A DNA stretch of 64,000 bases, from positions 9,395,797 through 9,459,796 of the forward strand of contig NC_067204.1 in the NCBI RefSeq assembly GCF_026262505.1, written 5' to 3'. Under the pieces are notes generated by a model that worked only from the letters and a program-made list of their open reading frames with translations, was not told the DNA's origin and ran no database searches. The DNA is from Trichomonas vaginalis G3 (Eukaryota; Parabasalia; Trichomonadida; Trichomonadidae). The translations under genes and the position numbers were made by a program. Shown one piece after another: positions 40,208 through 48,818 of this stretch; position 1 is the first letter of the stretch, and each line of letters starts with the position of its first letter.

Positions 40208-41165
40208 TCGTCATTTTCAACTTCTTTAGCATATTCGTCAGGAGTTGTCTTATATTTGTTAGAAACTGTCTTTGAAAGTATACCACCTTGAACTTTGACA
40301 AGTTTGAAACGAGGTCTGACAATAGTAGTTTTATCTTCTGCTTGCAGTCTGTACATTTTGCCATGTTTGCCTAAAACTTCATAATATTCTCTTGTATACT
40401 TTCTTCTATTTTTACGAACACGAATGTGAGTACCTGTCGGGTTCCCATTGTTGTCATAGTCAATAGTATTTTCATATGGGTCGCGTTTAGGTATTTCTAT
40501 TTTTTACTTTGTCACCTTTCTGAAGTTTGAAGCCCGGCATTATTTCTTGTTTGTCTCTTTTGACTAAATTATTAAATATATAGTCTTTCTCTAAGTCAGG
40601 GTTGTTTTTCATTTCTTCGGGGGAGTGGTTTCCCAAACCTTTTTGTTTACGGCTATTGTAAATATTTAAAACTTGTCTCATCTTTGCCATGGAGAAGTGT
40701 CTATATTTGTCGTCATATGACATTTCATTTGCTTCACCACCTTGTGGTTGGTTTAAGTCTCTTAACATTTTTATACAACCGTCAATGACACCAAGAGCAG
40801 AATGGTTTTGGTCGACAATGAAATATTGGTTTACATTTTTTGAACGCAGATAGTTTTTTACATCATCTGATTTGAAAGAACTTTCACAGTCAGATGTCAG
40901 TTTTGTTGGATGGTATTTGTCAACGAATATTGTCAAAGCAGTTTTCACATCTAAAATATTTTTGGACCATAATGGTATGGCTTCACAGTATCTTTTGTGT
41001 TTTGACCAACAAATATTAGCCAGTATGGTGGTCCATCTGTTCTAACTCTCGAATGTTTTCCAAGATATCCATAAACCAAGCATTTGGTGTTGAACTAAAG
41101 ATTTTTATCATGAGTGCTTTTTTTGTCGCTTTAGAAACATAGGGGTCCTTGTTTGGATTCGTCAT
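40204..41165 (-). pseudogene. P2 rve-family integrase region
   Basis: Begins MTNPNKDPYVSKATKKALMI and contains the rve landmarks NAWFMDILENI, KLTSDCESSFKSDDVKN, and NHSALGVIDGCIKMLRDL, then QKGDKV and a basic SH3-like tail. This Polinton-type integrase explains the 6-bp duplication. It seems interrupted (about two breaks) and overlaps the fibre stop by three or four bases tail to tail. Confidence 0.75.
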
Positions 41166-41182
41166 TTTTTATCCTATAAGAA

Positions 41183-41584
41183 ATGGGTTTATTTGGCGCA
41201 TTAGCAGGAGTTGCATCCAGATTTTTACCCGCAGTGGGAACAATAGCCAGAGGTGTATTTGGAGTTGGAAGGAAGATTTTGAGTACATTAGGTATACTTA
41301 AAGAGAAAGCACAACCTATTATACAAACTGTACAGAAAGGTTGGGATGTAGCACGAGATGCAACAAATCTTATTCCAAATCCTGAAACAAGAGGAAAAGT
41401 TCAAGGATGGATGGACAATGTAGGAAGACAAGCAGGAAACTATTATAACAAAGCAAATGACTACTATAACCAAGCAGGGCACTATATGGACCAAGGTGAA
41501 AGATTCTTTAACAGAGGATATAACCATGCACAACAATGGGTAAACAATAACCAACCTCAACCGCCTCAAACGTGGGGAATGTAA
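41183..41584 (+). CDS. P2 amphipathic virion-type protein, 133 aa
   Basis: The N-terminal 40 residues are hydrophobic/basic (LFGALAGVASRFLPAVGTIA, ARGVFGVGRKIL); the C-terminal half is Asn/Gln/Tyr-rich with imperfect repeats (GNYYNKANDYYNQAGHYMDQ). Divergent from the integrase with an 17-bp gap holding TTTTTTATCCTATAAGAA. Similar in design to 36377 and 4018. Confidence 0.55.
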   Translation: MGLFGALAGVASRFLPAVGTIARGVFGVGRKILSTLGILKEKAQPIIQTVQKGWDVARDATNLIPNPETRGKVQGWMDNVGRQAGNYYNKANDYYNQAGHYMDQGERFFNRGYNHAQQWVNNNQPQPPQTWGM

Positions 41585-41638
41585 AGTTTTTTACTGAGAT
41601 GAAATGAACAATACAGCATTGAGACAAATGGGTTCAAG

Positions 41639-41779
41639 ATGGATTTGTCGGCTTCCAGCAGTTACACCACGTGTTTGTCAAGTTCTTCTATACCTCAGGA
41701 AGTTTTAGACCGACTTAAAAAACAACAACAACCAGTTGAAAAACAAACCAAACTAAAATTTTTTACTGAGATGAAATGA
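41639..41779 (+). CDS. P2 small ORF, 46 aa
   Basis: Ser-rich start and Gln/Lys-rich end (DRLKKQQQPVEKQTKLKF). It overlaps the next ATG. A duplicated TTTTTTACTGAGATGAAATG occurs at about 41588 and 41761, so a small local duplication created this stretch. Weak candidate. Confidence 0.25.
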   Translation: MDLSASSSYTTCLSSSSIPQEVLDRLKKQQQPVEKQTKLKFFTEMK

Positions 41780-42360
41780 CCGAAGAAGTTGAAACGGTAG
41801 ATTTGACACCACAAACAAAAAGTTCAGAACCATTGTCAAAACCCGTCAAAGAACTTACAGATGAAGAGAAAAATTCAATAATAGAAAGTGCCAGGTCTGG
41901 AAATACAAACCCTAACTACAAAGTCACTTTTCATAAAAATGGAACGGCTAGTATCTCAAAAAAGAAACAGACTCTCACAAATAAAATATTGAAGTCTGAA
42001 GGAGCTTTCGAGACAACAGATGGAAAAGTTTACTTCACTGACCAACAGTTCATTATAGAACATCTCATTGACTTAGAGTCGAAATATTCTAAACTTTACA
42101 ACAAACACAAAAAGTTGAAAGGAAAACAAAAACAAATGGCATATGATATTTATGAAGATGTTGACGACACAACTGTTCCTGCAAGTGAAGTAAAGTCAGA
42201 GAAACCGAAAAGTGACGAAAAACCGATAGAAGAAGAAAAACCAAAAACTGAAGATAAACCAAAACCAAAGTTTAGTTTGGAAACTAAACCAAGTCAACCT
42301 TCATTAGCTGGTATGGGTTGGCGTCAAAGACTTATGGCAGCAGGCGGTTATGTTAAGTAA
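41776..42360 (+). CDS. P2 hypothetical charged protein, 194 aa
   Basis: 194 residues. A Lys-rich helical middle (YSKLYNKHKKLKGKQKQM) is followed by a Lys/Glu/Pro linker of repeats (EKPKSDEKPIEEEKPKTEDK) and a conserved-looking end (GMGWRQRLMAAGGYVK). Family not recognised; probably virion core or scaffold by its position in the structural block. Confidence 0.5.
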   Translation: MTEEVETVDLTPQTKSSEPLSKPVKELTDEEKNSIIESARSGNTNPNYKVTFHKNGTASISKKKQTLTNKILKSEGAFETTDGKVYFTDQQFIIEHLIDLESKYSKLYNKHKKLKGKQKQMAYDIYEDVDDTTVPASEVKSEKPKSDEKPIEEEKPKTEDKPKPKFSLETKPSQPSLAGMGWRQRLMAAGGYVK

Positions 42361-42514
42361 AGAAAAAAATATTTTTTTATTTTTATAAAAATGCCCCCAT
42401 ATAGAATGGATAGAAAATCTGCTAGAATAAAAGCAGAGTTGGGAAACTTGTTTGTTAGATGAGAAATATGAAATGGCATACCATTTTAAAACAATATATT
42501 TTTACATATATTAA

Positions 42515-43375
42515 ATGCTTCAGGTTGAAAAACAAAGAACAAAAGTAGTAGATACAAAACCGTTAGACTATATCTTTACAAATGCTGGTAGGACTATTTC
42601 AGATGAAGAAATTTCATCCCGAGCATACAGGTTTGACTATCCAATTCGTTGGCTTCAAAGTCCTTCAGATTCAAAGGCAATAGGATTTAGAAGAGTTTTG
42701 TTTTCAAATAGAACTAACGCATTTATGTTCGCAGTATATTTTCATGGGCAGTATAAAGGTTCTGATGGTCTAATAGACAAATTTGACGAAATGAGAATCT
42801 TTACAGTTCGTTCAGACGAAAGTCTTGAGAAAACTCTAAATGACTTTCAAACTCAAATGAACAAATATTATTGGGAATTTCAAGAAAAATACGACTCTTT
42901 ACTAAATGGAACATACTATCTGAAACTAGAATATGACAAGATGAACTCCACCGTTTCATTTCAAAAGATTGAAATTAACCCTCCAAGAGATACAGAGTTT
43001 TTATTTTGGAAAGTAGACAAACGTTCTTGGGCACAATTTCTTCGGTTACTAAACCAGAACGAACCATTACCACCAGATGGTCCATTTAAATTTATACTTC
43101 CACCAGCAGATTTGACAGTTTATAGAAACGTGTTTGACCCTCAAAATGTTATGTGTCATGCAAGTTTCAGTTCAAGCAACAATAGTTTTCTATGTATTGG
43201 TAAGGACTTTTATGACTTTGCTTCTAAATTCTACGAACCACCTAGTAACAGTTTCTCTGACTTTCAAGTTTGGTTCACAACAAATGGTGTGCAACATATT
43301 ATTCCATTGTACTATGACTTTTATCTCGAATTGTCTTTCATATATAACTACGGAAAAGTGCTGAAAAAGTATTGA
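42515..43375 (+). CDS. P2 virion protein candidate, paralogue 2 (286 aa)
   Basis: Paralogue of 36624-37472 with the same three blocks (DTKPLDYIFTNAGR, RFDYPIRWL, SDFQVWFTTNG... IIPLYYDFYLELSFIYNY). Promoter motif TTTTTACATATATTAA adjoins the ATG. Keeping two diverged copies suggests distinct roles, for example a heteromeric spike or vertex; inferred. Confidence 0.55.
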   Translation: MLQVEKQRTKVVDTKPLDYIFTNAGRTISDEEISSRAYRFDYPIRWLQSPSDSKAIGFRRVLFSNRTNAFMFAVYFHGQYKGSDGLIDKFDEMRIFTVRSDESLEKTLNDFQTQMNKYYWEFQEKYDSLLNGTYYLKLEYDKMNSTVSFQKIEINPPRDTEFLFWKVDKRSWAQFLRLLNQNEPLPPDGPFKFILPPADLTVYRNVFDPQNVMCHASFSSSNNSFLCIGKDFYDFASKFYEPPSNSFSDFQVWFTTNGVQHIIPLYYDFYLELSFIYNYGKVLKKY

Positions 43376-43572
43376 ATGTGAAGATATTAGAAAATAACAT
43401 TTTTTCTAACATCGTAGAAAACTCATGAAAACAATTTATTTTTGACACTTTCACAAAAAACATAAAAAAGTGCAGTTAAACGTTAAGGTTTACTGAACTG
43501 GTTGGATGTCGCCTTCACAGGTTATGTAGAATGGTTGTCCTGAGAAGCGAAGGAGAGACTGAATTGCCAATT

Positions 43573-43854
43573 TCATATGGGTAGGGGGTTCTCCTTGTTT
43601 GGAAGTAGTATCCAAGGACGCTTGGCAAAGAACTTTATAATGGCTTCCTTCTTTGCTTGCTTTATGTCGTCGTAGGCTGTCCCGTCTGGTATTTGAATTG
43701 GAATTTCGGTTTCAATTTCGATTTTCAGCGCACCTCTTCCAGACAACCAGCAGCCGAGGGACTTGTTGGCTTTGTCCTTGCCCAAGTACTGCTTAACAAC
43801 TTCATTTATCTCTATAAGGTAAATTGCCTCATCTAATGGCTCGATGTTGTCCAT
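43573..43854 (-). CDS. P2 hypothetical protein, 93 aa
   Basis: 93 residues, acidic start (MDNIEPLDEAIYLIEINEVV), Lys-rich middle. Its ATG context CAGAACAATG lies in the 22-bp repeat array that separates it from the divergent gene at 44210. Function unknown. Confidence 0.4.
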   Translation of the reverse strand: MDNIEPLDEAIYLIEINEVVKQYLGKDKANKSLGCWLSGRGALKIEIETEIPIQIPDGTAYDDIKQAKKEAIIKFFAKRPWILLPNKENPLPI

Positions 43855-43856
43855 TG

Positions 43857-44209
43857 TTCTGTTTCAGAACTAGTCTTGTACTTTTTCAGAACAATACTTG
43901 TACTGTTTCAGAACTAGTCTTGTACTGTTTCAGAACAATACTTGTACTTTTTCAGAACAATACTTGTCCTTTTTCAGAACAAATTTCCCGTAAAAGCTCT
44001 CAATTTGTGAGAAAAATTTTCTGTTTCAGAACAATACTTGTACTTTTTCAGAACAATACTTGTACTGTTTCAGAACAATATTTGTACTGTTTCAGAACAA
44101 TATTTGTACTGTTTCAGAACAATATTTGTACTGTTTCAGAACAATATTTGTACTGCTTCAGAACAATATTTGTACTGCTTCAGAACAATATTTGTACTGT
44201 TTCAGAACA
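43857..44209. repeat. 22-bp tandem repeats between divergent genes
   Basis: About 15 units of the type ACTGTTTCAGAACAATATTT with an interruption at about 43983-44020. Both flanking genes start within CAGAACAATG, so the repeats form the divergent promoter region. Long open frames through it are an artefact of the repeat. Confidence 0.85.
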
Positions 44210-44536
44210 ATGTCCGACGTACCACCAACCCAGTCCATTCCCAAACCAGAGGAACCTAAAGCACCAGCCCCTGCACCTCAGTTCCAGCAAGTACCTCCGA
44301 ATTACTACCAATTTCCACCTCAAGGTTACTACCCACCACAAGGCTTCCCGAACTACCCTCCTCAGCCTATGCCTTACTTCCCCAACCCTTGGATGTTCCA
44401 GCAAGCTCCACCCCAGCAATTCCAATCTCAATCCAAATCGAAGAGAGACCAAGAGTTCGAAGAAGGTCTGAACCGTTTACGCAAAGAGTATGCCACAGCT
44501 CCAATTGAGAGAAAGTTGTTCCCGGACCAAAAATAA
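44210..44536 (+). CDS. P2 Pro/Gln-rich protein, 108 aa
   Basis: 108 residues from MSDVPPTQSIPKPEEPKAPA. A PQ-rich middle (YYQFPPQGYYPPQGFPNYPP) leads to a charged helical end (KRDQEFEEGLNRLRKEYATA). Intrinsically disordered; function unknown. It is noticeably richer in G+C than its neighbours. Confidence 0.5.
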   Translation: MSDVPPTQSIPKPEEPKAPAPAPQFQQVPPNYYQFPPQGYYPPQGFPNYPPQPMPYFPNPWMFQQAPPQQFQSQSKSKRDQEFEEGLNRLRKEYATAPIERKLFPDQK

Positions 44537-44891
44537 TGTTTAGGGTAGAAGGTTAGATCTCACCTGTTTTTTCACCTCTTTTCTAACCTCTTGAATTTTC
44601 ATGACTTCATCGTAAATGTTTTGTCAAACATGAACGTAAATGTTTTGTCATGATTTCATCGTAAATGTTTTGTCAAAACTTCTTCGTAAATGTTTTGTCA
44701 AACATGAACGTACATGTTTTGTCAAGACTTCTTCATCGTAATGAGTGTAAAGGACCCAAAAATATAATTTAGGTGAAGAAGTGAGATCTCACCTGTTTTT
44801 TCACCTGTTTTTTCACCTCTTGAATTTTCATGAATTTTCCCGAAATAAAAAATAAAGTTAGTTTTATTTTGTATTTTTTTGTATGTAAGAT

Positions 44892-44957
44892 ATGATTTCA
44901 GGGATTTTTTTGACGAAGTGTCAATGTTCACTTCGTCAAAAAATAACAGTTATCTAA
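44892..44957 (+). CDS. Micro-ORF with internal hairpin, unit 1 (21 aa)
   Basis: ATG to TAA encodes MISGIFLTKCQCSLRQKITV plus I. Bases 44906-44943 are a perfect 15-bp stem (TTTTTTGACGAAGTG and its inverse) with an 8-nt loop TCAATGTT. The leader TTTTGTATGTAAGAT is the one used by the KilA-N genes. Whether the peptide or the hairpin is the functional part is unknown. Confidence 0.4.
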   Translation: MISGIFLTKCQCSLRQKITVI

Positions 44958-44998
44958 TGAAAAAGTGTCATTTTATTTTTTTATTTTGTATGTAAGAT

Positions 44999-45064
44999 AT
45001 GATTTCAGGGATTTTTTTGACGAAGTGTCAATGTTCACTTCGTCAAAAAATAACAGTTATCTAA
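44999..45064 (+). CDS. Micro-ORF with internal hairpin, unit 2 (21 aa)
   Basis: Same peptide and hairpin as unit 1, 107 bp downstream. Confidence 0.4.
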   Translation: MISGIFLTKCQCSLRQKITVI

Positions 45065-45184
45065 TGAAAAAGTGTCAAGACTTCTTCGTATATGTTTTGT
45101 CATGACTTCATCGTACATGTTTTGTCAAACATGAACGTACATGTTTTGTCAAGACTTCTTCATCGTAATGAGTGTAAAGGACCC

Positions 45185-46326
45185 AAAAATATAATTTAGG
45201 TGAAGAAGTGAGATCTCACCTGTTTTTTCACCTCTTTTTTTCACCTCTTGAATTTTCATGAATTTTCCCGAAATAAAAAATAAAGTTAGTTTTATTTTTT
45301 TTATTTTTTTTATTTTGTATAAAAAAATAAAAATGTCAACAATCGGCACAACAACACTTCAAACAACTACAGCACCAAACTCGTTAGTCATGAATCCAAC
45401 ATCTATGTTGGTAGAGATGAAAAGCTTCATTCCTTCTTCATATACTTTCGAAACAAAAATCCAGAAGATAAAGCAAGAACTTTTAACAAGTAATTTAGAC
45501 TGTAGTGCGAAAGATGAAACAAATGAACAGTATCTTTATGAAATGGAGGACCTCATCGACCATTTACCCAAATTGCCTGAAATCCAACAACAAAAACTCA
45601 CTATTCCTGAATTCGATGAAATAGAAGTGAAACCAACTGACTCAGTAGACATAAAGAAGTTCATACGAAAGGTAAACTATGAGTTTCTAGGATTTCATTG
45701 CAACCATAAGGTTATGGACAAAGATTGCGACATGGTATATAAGAACATCTCTGACATATATAAATCTGAAGAATTTAAGACCTACGACAACTTTGTTTCG
45801 TTAGTTGCTGAATGTGTATGGCAGATAAGAGATGAAGATAGAAGAGGTAAAGTATGGAATAAACAGATAAAACCAGCAACTTTTGAGATGAAGAGAGCAA
45901 TTGACGCTTTAGTTGTTTTAGCAGGTAAGGTTTCAGAATATAACGCAAAAATGAACCCGCAATGTTCAAAATGTAAGGCAGCAATGAGGAAATATAACTA
46001 CTCCGTCAAAGAGATAGAAAGAATGAGAAACGACTATGCAGACTTAAAGAAAGAAGCAGAAAAGCCAGCAGAAGATAAAATGGACATGTTAGCATTTCTG
46101 AACAAAAACTATCCAACAGCAGAAGATTTCCTTCTATCTGACGTCAAGAAGAAATATAAAGAAACCTTCGGCATTGTTAAAACATTCGATGTACTAAAAG
46201 AAGAAATAGAGGCTACAAAACTGTTTAGGATTTCAAATATACATCGTACAATTCATGTAAAACGCTTGTGAAAAAACAGGTGAAAAAAGAGGTGAGATCG
46301 CACCACTTCACCTAAAATATATTTTT
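45185..46326. mobile_element. Cassette B: inverted-repeat-bounded gene cassette in P2
   Basis: Left end AAAAATATAATTTAGGTGAA with GTGAGATCTCACC, right end its near inverse (GGTGAGATCGCACC ... TTCACCTAAAATATATTTTT). 1,142 bp, holding one complete gene. Same architecture as cassettes A and D. Confidence 0.65.
45333..46271 (+). CDS. Cassette gene, 312 aa, possible DNA-binding protein
   Basis: Best start ATG 45333 (MSTIGTTTLQTTTAPNSLVM). Residues about 90-200 are helical (KFIRKVNYEFLGFHCNHKVM). MNPQCSKCKAAMRKYNYSVK near 205-225 is a Cys pair next to a coiled coil (EIERMRNDYADLKKEAEK). The end (FLNKNYPTAEDFLLSDVKKK ... FRISNIHRTIHVKRL) looks like a winged-helix module. It resembles no transposase I know. 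Homologues: broken in cassette A, truncated in cassette D. Frame complete. Confidence 0.55.
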   Translation: MSTIGTTTLQTTTAPNSLVMNPTSMLVEMKSFIPSSYTFETKIQKIKQELLTSNLDCSAKDETNEQYLYEMEDLIDHLPKLPEIQQQKLTIPEFDEIEVKPTDSVDIKKFIRKVNYEFLGFHCNHKVMDKDCDMVYKNISDIYKSEEFKTYDNFVSLVAECVWQIRDEDRRGKVWNKQIKPATFEMKRAIDALVVLAGKVSEYNAKMNPQCSKCKAAMRKYNYSVKEIERMRNDYADLKKEAEKPAEDKMDMLAFLNKNYPTAEDFLLSDVKKKYKETFGIVKTFDVLKEEIEATKLFRISNIHRTIHVKRL

Positions 46327-46424
46327 ACTGAAAAATGACCAAATTTCATGAATTTCCTTAAGACAGAAAAAATAAAGTTAGTTTTATTTTTATTTATTTT
46401 TTTATTTTGTATGTAAGAACAGAA

Positions 46425-47036
46425 ATGACAAACATTGAGTTTGAAACAGTTAGAAAGATAGACAATGACACCAAATTGGTTAGAATAGGTGATTTAAACG
46501 TAAGATACTCAAAGAAATACAACAAATATTCTTTGTCAGACATTTTATCTCCATCTGGAAAGAAAACATACCATTGGGTTGGAATTGCTTCTACTCAGAA
46601 AATTTTGACAAGAAATCCTGAGCTTATGATATCGGTAAAATTCTATGGAACTGCAGCATATCTTATAGACAAAAGTCTTATACCAATAGTTTTGTTATGG
46701 TTAGACCCAGTTGTTGGATATAACTTCATAACATATGGTTCATTCGATACGGAACGTTGCAGTGAAGGCTTACTTTACATCGTTCAGAAACCGAAGGACT
46801 TCAATACAAAGAGATATAAGATAGGAAGAACATATAATATAACTCAAAGATATGACAGTACAGTCAATAGAGTCAAGGTTGTGTTTGCTAATGATATGAG
46901 AGCTGCTGAAACAGAACTGCTTGAAGTTTTTGAGAAAATATATGGTGCTCCCACGAAAGGTAAAGAAACGTTTGAAGTAGATGAGATAGATAAAGCTATA
47001 AAATTATTTGACGAAGTTGCTGAAAAATACATGTAA
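46425..47036 (+). CDS. KilA-N plus T5orf172 (GIY-YIG-like) protein, 203 aa
   Basis: Start ATG 46425. Residues about 1-105 have the KilA-N pattern (RIGDLNVRYSKKYNKYSLSD ... SLIPIVLLWLDPVVGYNFIT). Residues about 110-200 form a T5orf172 domain (LLYIVQKPKDF, KRYKIGRTYNITQRYD, RAAETELLEVFEKIYGAP, KGKETFEV), a GIY-YIG-related nuclease-like fold. Such fusions are typical of large DNA viruses and phages, where they bind DNA and often regulate. Rare in Polintons. Frame complete. Confidence 0.78.
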   Translation: MTNIEFETVRKIDNDTKLVRIGDLNVRYSKKYNKYSLSDILSPSGKKTYHWVGIASTQKILTRNPELMISVKFYGTAAYLIDKSLIPIVLLWLDPVVGYNFITYGSFDTERCSEGLLYIVQKPKDFNTKRYKIGRTYNITQRYDSTVNRVKVVFANDMRAAETELLEVFEKIYGAPTKGKETFEVDEIDKAIKLFDEVAEKYM

Positions 47037-47109
47037 AGCGTTTATTTTTGGTCTTTTGTGAAAGTCAGAAAATAAAGTTAGTTTTATTTTTTTATTTTGT
47101 ATAAAAGAT

Positions 47110-47175
47110 ATGATTTCAGGGATTTTTTTGACGAAGTGTCAATGTTCACTTCGTCAAAAAATAACAGTTATCTAA
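47110..47175 (+). CDS. Micro-ORF with internal hairpin, unit 3 (21 aa)
   Basis: Same peptide and 15-bp hairpin as unit 1. Confidence 0.4.
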   Translation: MISGIFLTKCQCSLRQKITVI

Positions 47176-47216
47176 TGAAAAAGTGTCATTTTATTTTTTT
47201 ATTTTGTATGTAAGAT

Positions 47217-47282
47217 ATGATTTCAGGGATTTTTTTGACGAAGTGTCAATGTTCACTTCGTCAAAAAATAACAGTTATCTAA
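47217..47282 (+). CDS. Micro-ORF with internal hairpin, unit 4 (21 aa)
   Basis: Same peptide and hairpin, exactly 107 bp after unit 3. Confidence 0.4.
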   Translation: MISGIFLTKCQCSLRQKITVI

Positions 47283-47323
47283 TGAAAAAGTGTCATTTTA
47301 TTTTTTTATTTTGTATGTAAGAT

Positions 47324-47392
47324 ATGATTTCAGGGATTTTTTTGACGAAGTGTCAATGTTCACTTCGTCAAAAAATAACGCTTACCATGTAA
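47324..47392 (+). CDS. Micro-ORF with internal hairpin, unit 5 (22 aa, variant end)
   Basis: 107 bp after unit 4. Past the hairpin it switches into ACGCTTACCATGTAAAACGC, the 3' end sequence of the cassette gene family, so it is a recombination product yet keeps a frame of similar length. Confidence 0.4.
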   Translation: MISGIFLTKCQCSLRQKITLTM

Positions 47393-47739
47393 AACGCTTG
47401 TGAAAAAAAGAGGTGAAAAATTAGGTGAAAAAACAGGTGAGATCTCACCTCTTCACCTAAACATTATTTTTGCTGAAAAATGACCAAATTTCATGAATTT
47501 CCTCATATGCTTGCTTCCCTCGGAAAACCAAGAGAAGAGATTCCGTATGAAAACAGTGAAGCACAGCGAGTAGGTAAGAAACCTTAGTCGCCAAAACTCT
47601 ATGAAAACAGTGAAGAACAGCGAGACCGACTTTTTTCTGGGTCGCCAAAACTCATGAAAATCATGAATTTCCTTAAGATAGAAAAAATAACGCTAATTTT
47701 TTTATAAAATATTTTTTTATTTTGTATGTAAAGACAGAT

Positions 47740-48450
47740 ATGTCAACAACAGAGAACACAACAACTGCTATCGTTCATGAAGCCATAAATGAAGAATATG
47801 AGTGGGTTCAGTTTAACAAACAACTCCGTCTCATTCGTTCGGTCAAAGACGATATGTACCAGATGCAAAGTATTTTGACAGCATGTTTTGCTCCAGATAC
47901 TAAACACGCAGACGACTGGTTCAAAAACCAAAGCACACAAGAACTTTTGAGTGAAATTTCTCTAGACCGACTTTTTTCGGCCATGCATAAAACACATGAA
48001 AATCGTAAAAATTTGCCAATAAATTTAAGAGGATATTATGTACATAGACTTTTAGTAAATGCAGTTGCAATGTGGGCTTCTCCTCGTTATGCATGGCATG
48101 TTTACAGACTTCTTGACGAAATTCATAGACAAGAACGTGAAGAGATGGAAAAGAAACTTCAAGCAAAAGATGAAGTCATTGAAGCAAAAGATGAAGTCAT
48201 TGAAGCAAAAGATGAAGTCATTGAAGCAAAAGACAAAAACATTCAGAAAAGAATACCACGTTCGGTACCAAAAGGTAAGGAAAAGAACTATAAGTATATG
48301 ATTTATACTGAAGAGATGGAAAATGAAGAAGATAAAGATATGGTTATGTTGCATTTAGTCAGAAGAAACAACAAAAGCTTTTACGACCTTGCTAAGATTT
48401 ACAAATCTGACAGAAATTGGTTCTATCGCGAAAACTTACCGATTTCATGA
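47740..48450 (+). CDS. KilA-N protein with coiled coil and DUF3627-like end, 236 aa
   Basis: Start ATG 47740. KilA-N region about residues 1-120 with the signature RGYYVHRLLVNAVAMWASPR, YAWHVYRLLDEI. Then a coiled coil with three perfect AKDEVIE heptads (DNA repeats at 48170-48230) and a C-terminal ~70 residues (NYKYMIYTEEMENEEDKDMV) like the DUF3627 tails of pox- and iridovirus KilA-N proteins. Probably a DNA-binding regulator of the element. Confidence 0.75.
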   Translation: MSTTENTTTAIVHEAINEEYEWVQFNKQLRLIRSVKDDMYQMQSILTACFAPDTKHADDWFKNQSTQELLSEISLDRLFSAMHKTHENRKNLPINLRGYYVHRLLVNAVAMWASPRYAWHVYRLLDEIHRQEREEMEKKLQAKDEVIEAKDEVIEAKDEVIEAKDKNIQKRIPRSVPKGKEKNYKYMIYTEEMENEEDKDMVMLHLVRRNNKSFYDLAKIYKSDRNWFYRENLPIS

Positions 48451-48605
48451 CACCGAATGAAGATGTGAAACAAATAGTTCAAGATACGTTACCTCAAACA
48501 CACTATGATATTAAAGGTTGTACAATACTTACCTTCAAAGAAGACTTACCGCTACTGAAGGAAAAAATAACAGAGTATTTTGACAACTTCAAACAAGTAG
48601 AGTAG
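48447..48605 (+). CDS. Small ORF overlapping the KilA-N gene end, 52 aa
   Basis: MTPNEDVKQIVQDTLPQTHY, ending KEKITEYFDNFKQVE; its ATG overlaps the preceding TGA. Similar tail sequence recurs at 49315-49350, so it belongs to the recombining cassette material. Confidence 0.3.
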   Translation: MTPNEDVKQIVQDTLPQTHYDIKGCTILTFKEDLPLLKEKITEYFDNFKQVE

Positions 48606-48818
48606 ATGAACCATTTATTTTTCAAGCTTGACTTTTTACAATTTGAACTTTGTTGCTGAATTCAGTAAAAATATAATTTAGGGTAGAAGGTTAGATCCAA
48701 CCTGTTTTCTCACCTGTTTTCTACCCTCTTGAATTTTCATGAATTTTATATATATTAATGTTTTCGTTATGCCACTTTGTGCCGTCAGTCAGTCAGTCAG
48801 TTTAGGAAATTTACACCA
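48606..48818. other. Non-coding cassette-island DNA
   Basis: Contains a cassette-type left end variant (GGTTAGATCCAACCTG near 48690) and a short GTCA tandem near 48785-48800. No gene. Confidence 0.6.

Larger units (their letters stand above)
44537..45184. other. Non-coding cassette-island DNA
   Basis: Contains partial cassette ends with GTTAGATCTCACC or GTGAGATCTCACC, repeats of TCGTAAATGTTTTGTCAAA type (44600-44730), two hairpin/micro-ORF units, and again TCGTACATGTTTTGTC repeats (45085-45150). Confidence 0.7.
47037..47739. other. Non-coding cassette-island DNA with three hairpin units
   Basis: Holds micro-ORF units 3-5, a cassette right end with the perfect 16-bp palindrome AGGTGAGATCTCACCT near 47436-47451, and two copies of a ATGAAAACAGTGAAGNACAGCG repeat (47545-47640). 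Confidence 0.7.

Noticed and set aside
43824-44471. 215-codon frame through the 22-bp repeats
   Set aside because: Explained by the repeat; the Pro/Gln-rich gene from 44210 in another frame is better supported.
44906-44943. Bacterial-type intrinsic terminator
   Set aside because: The hairpin is followed by few bases of A rather than a U run on the coding strand, and it lies inside a eukaryotic element.
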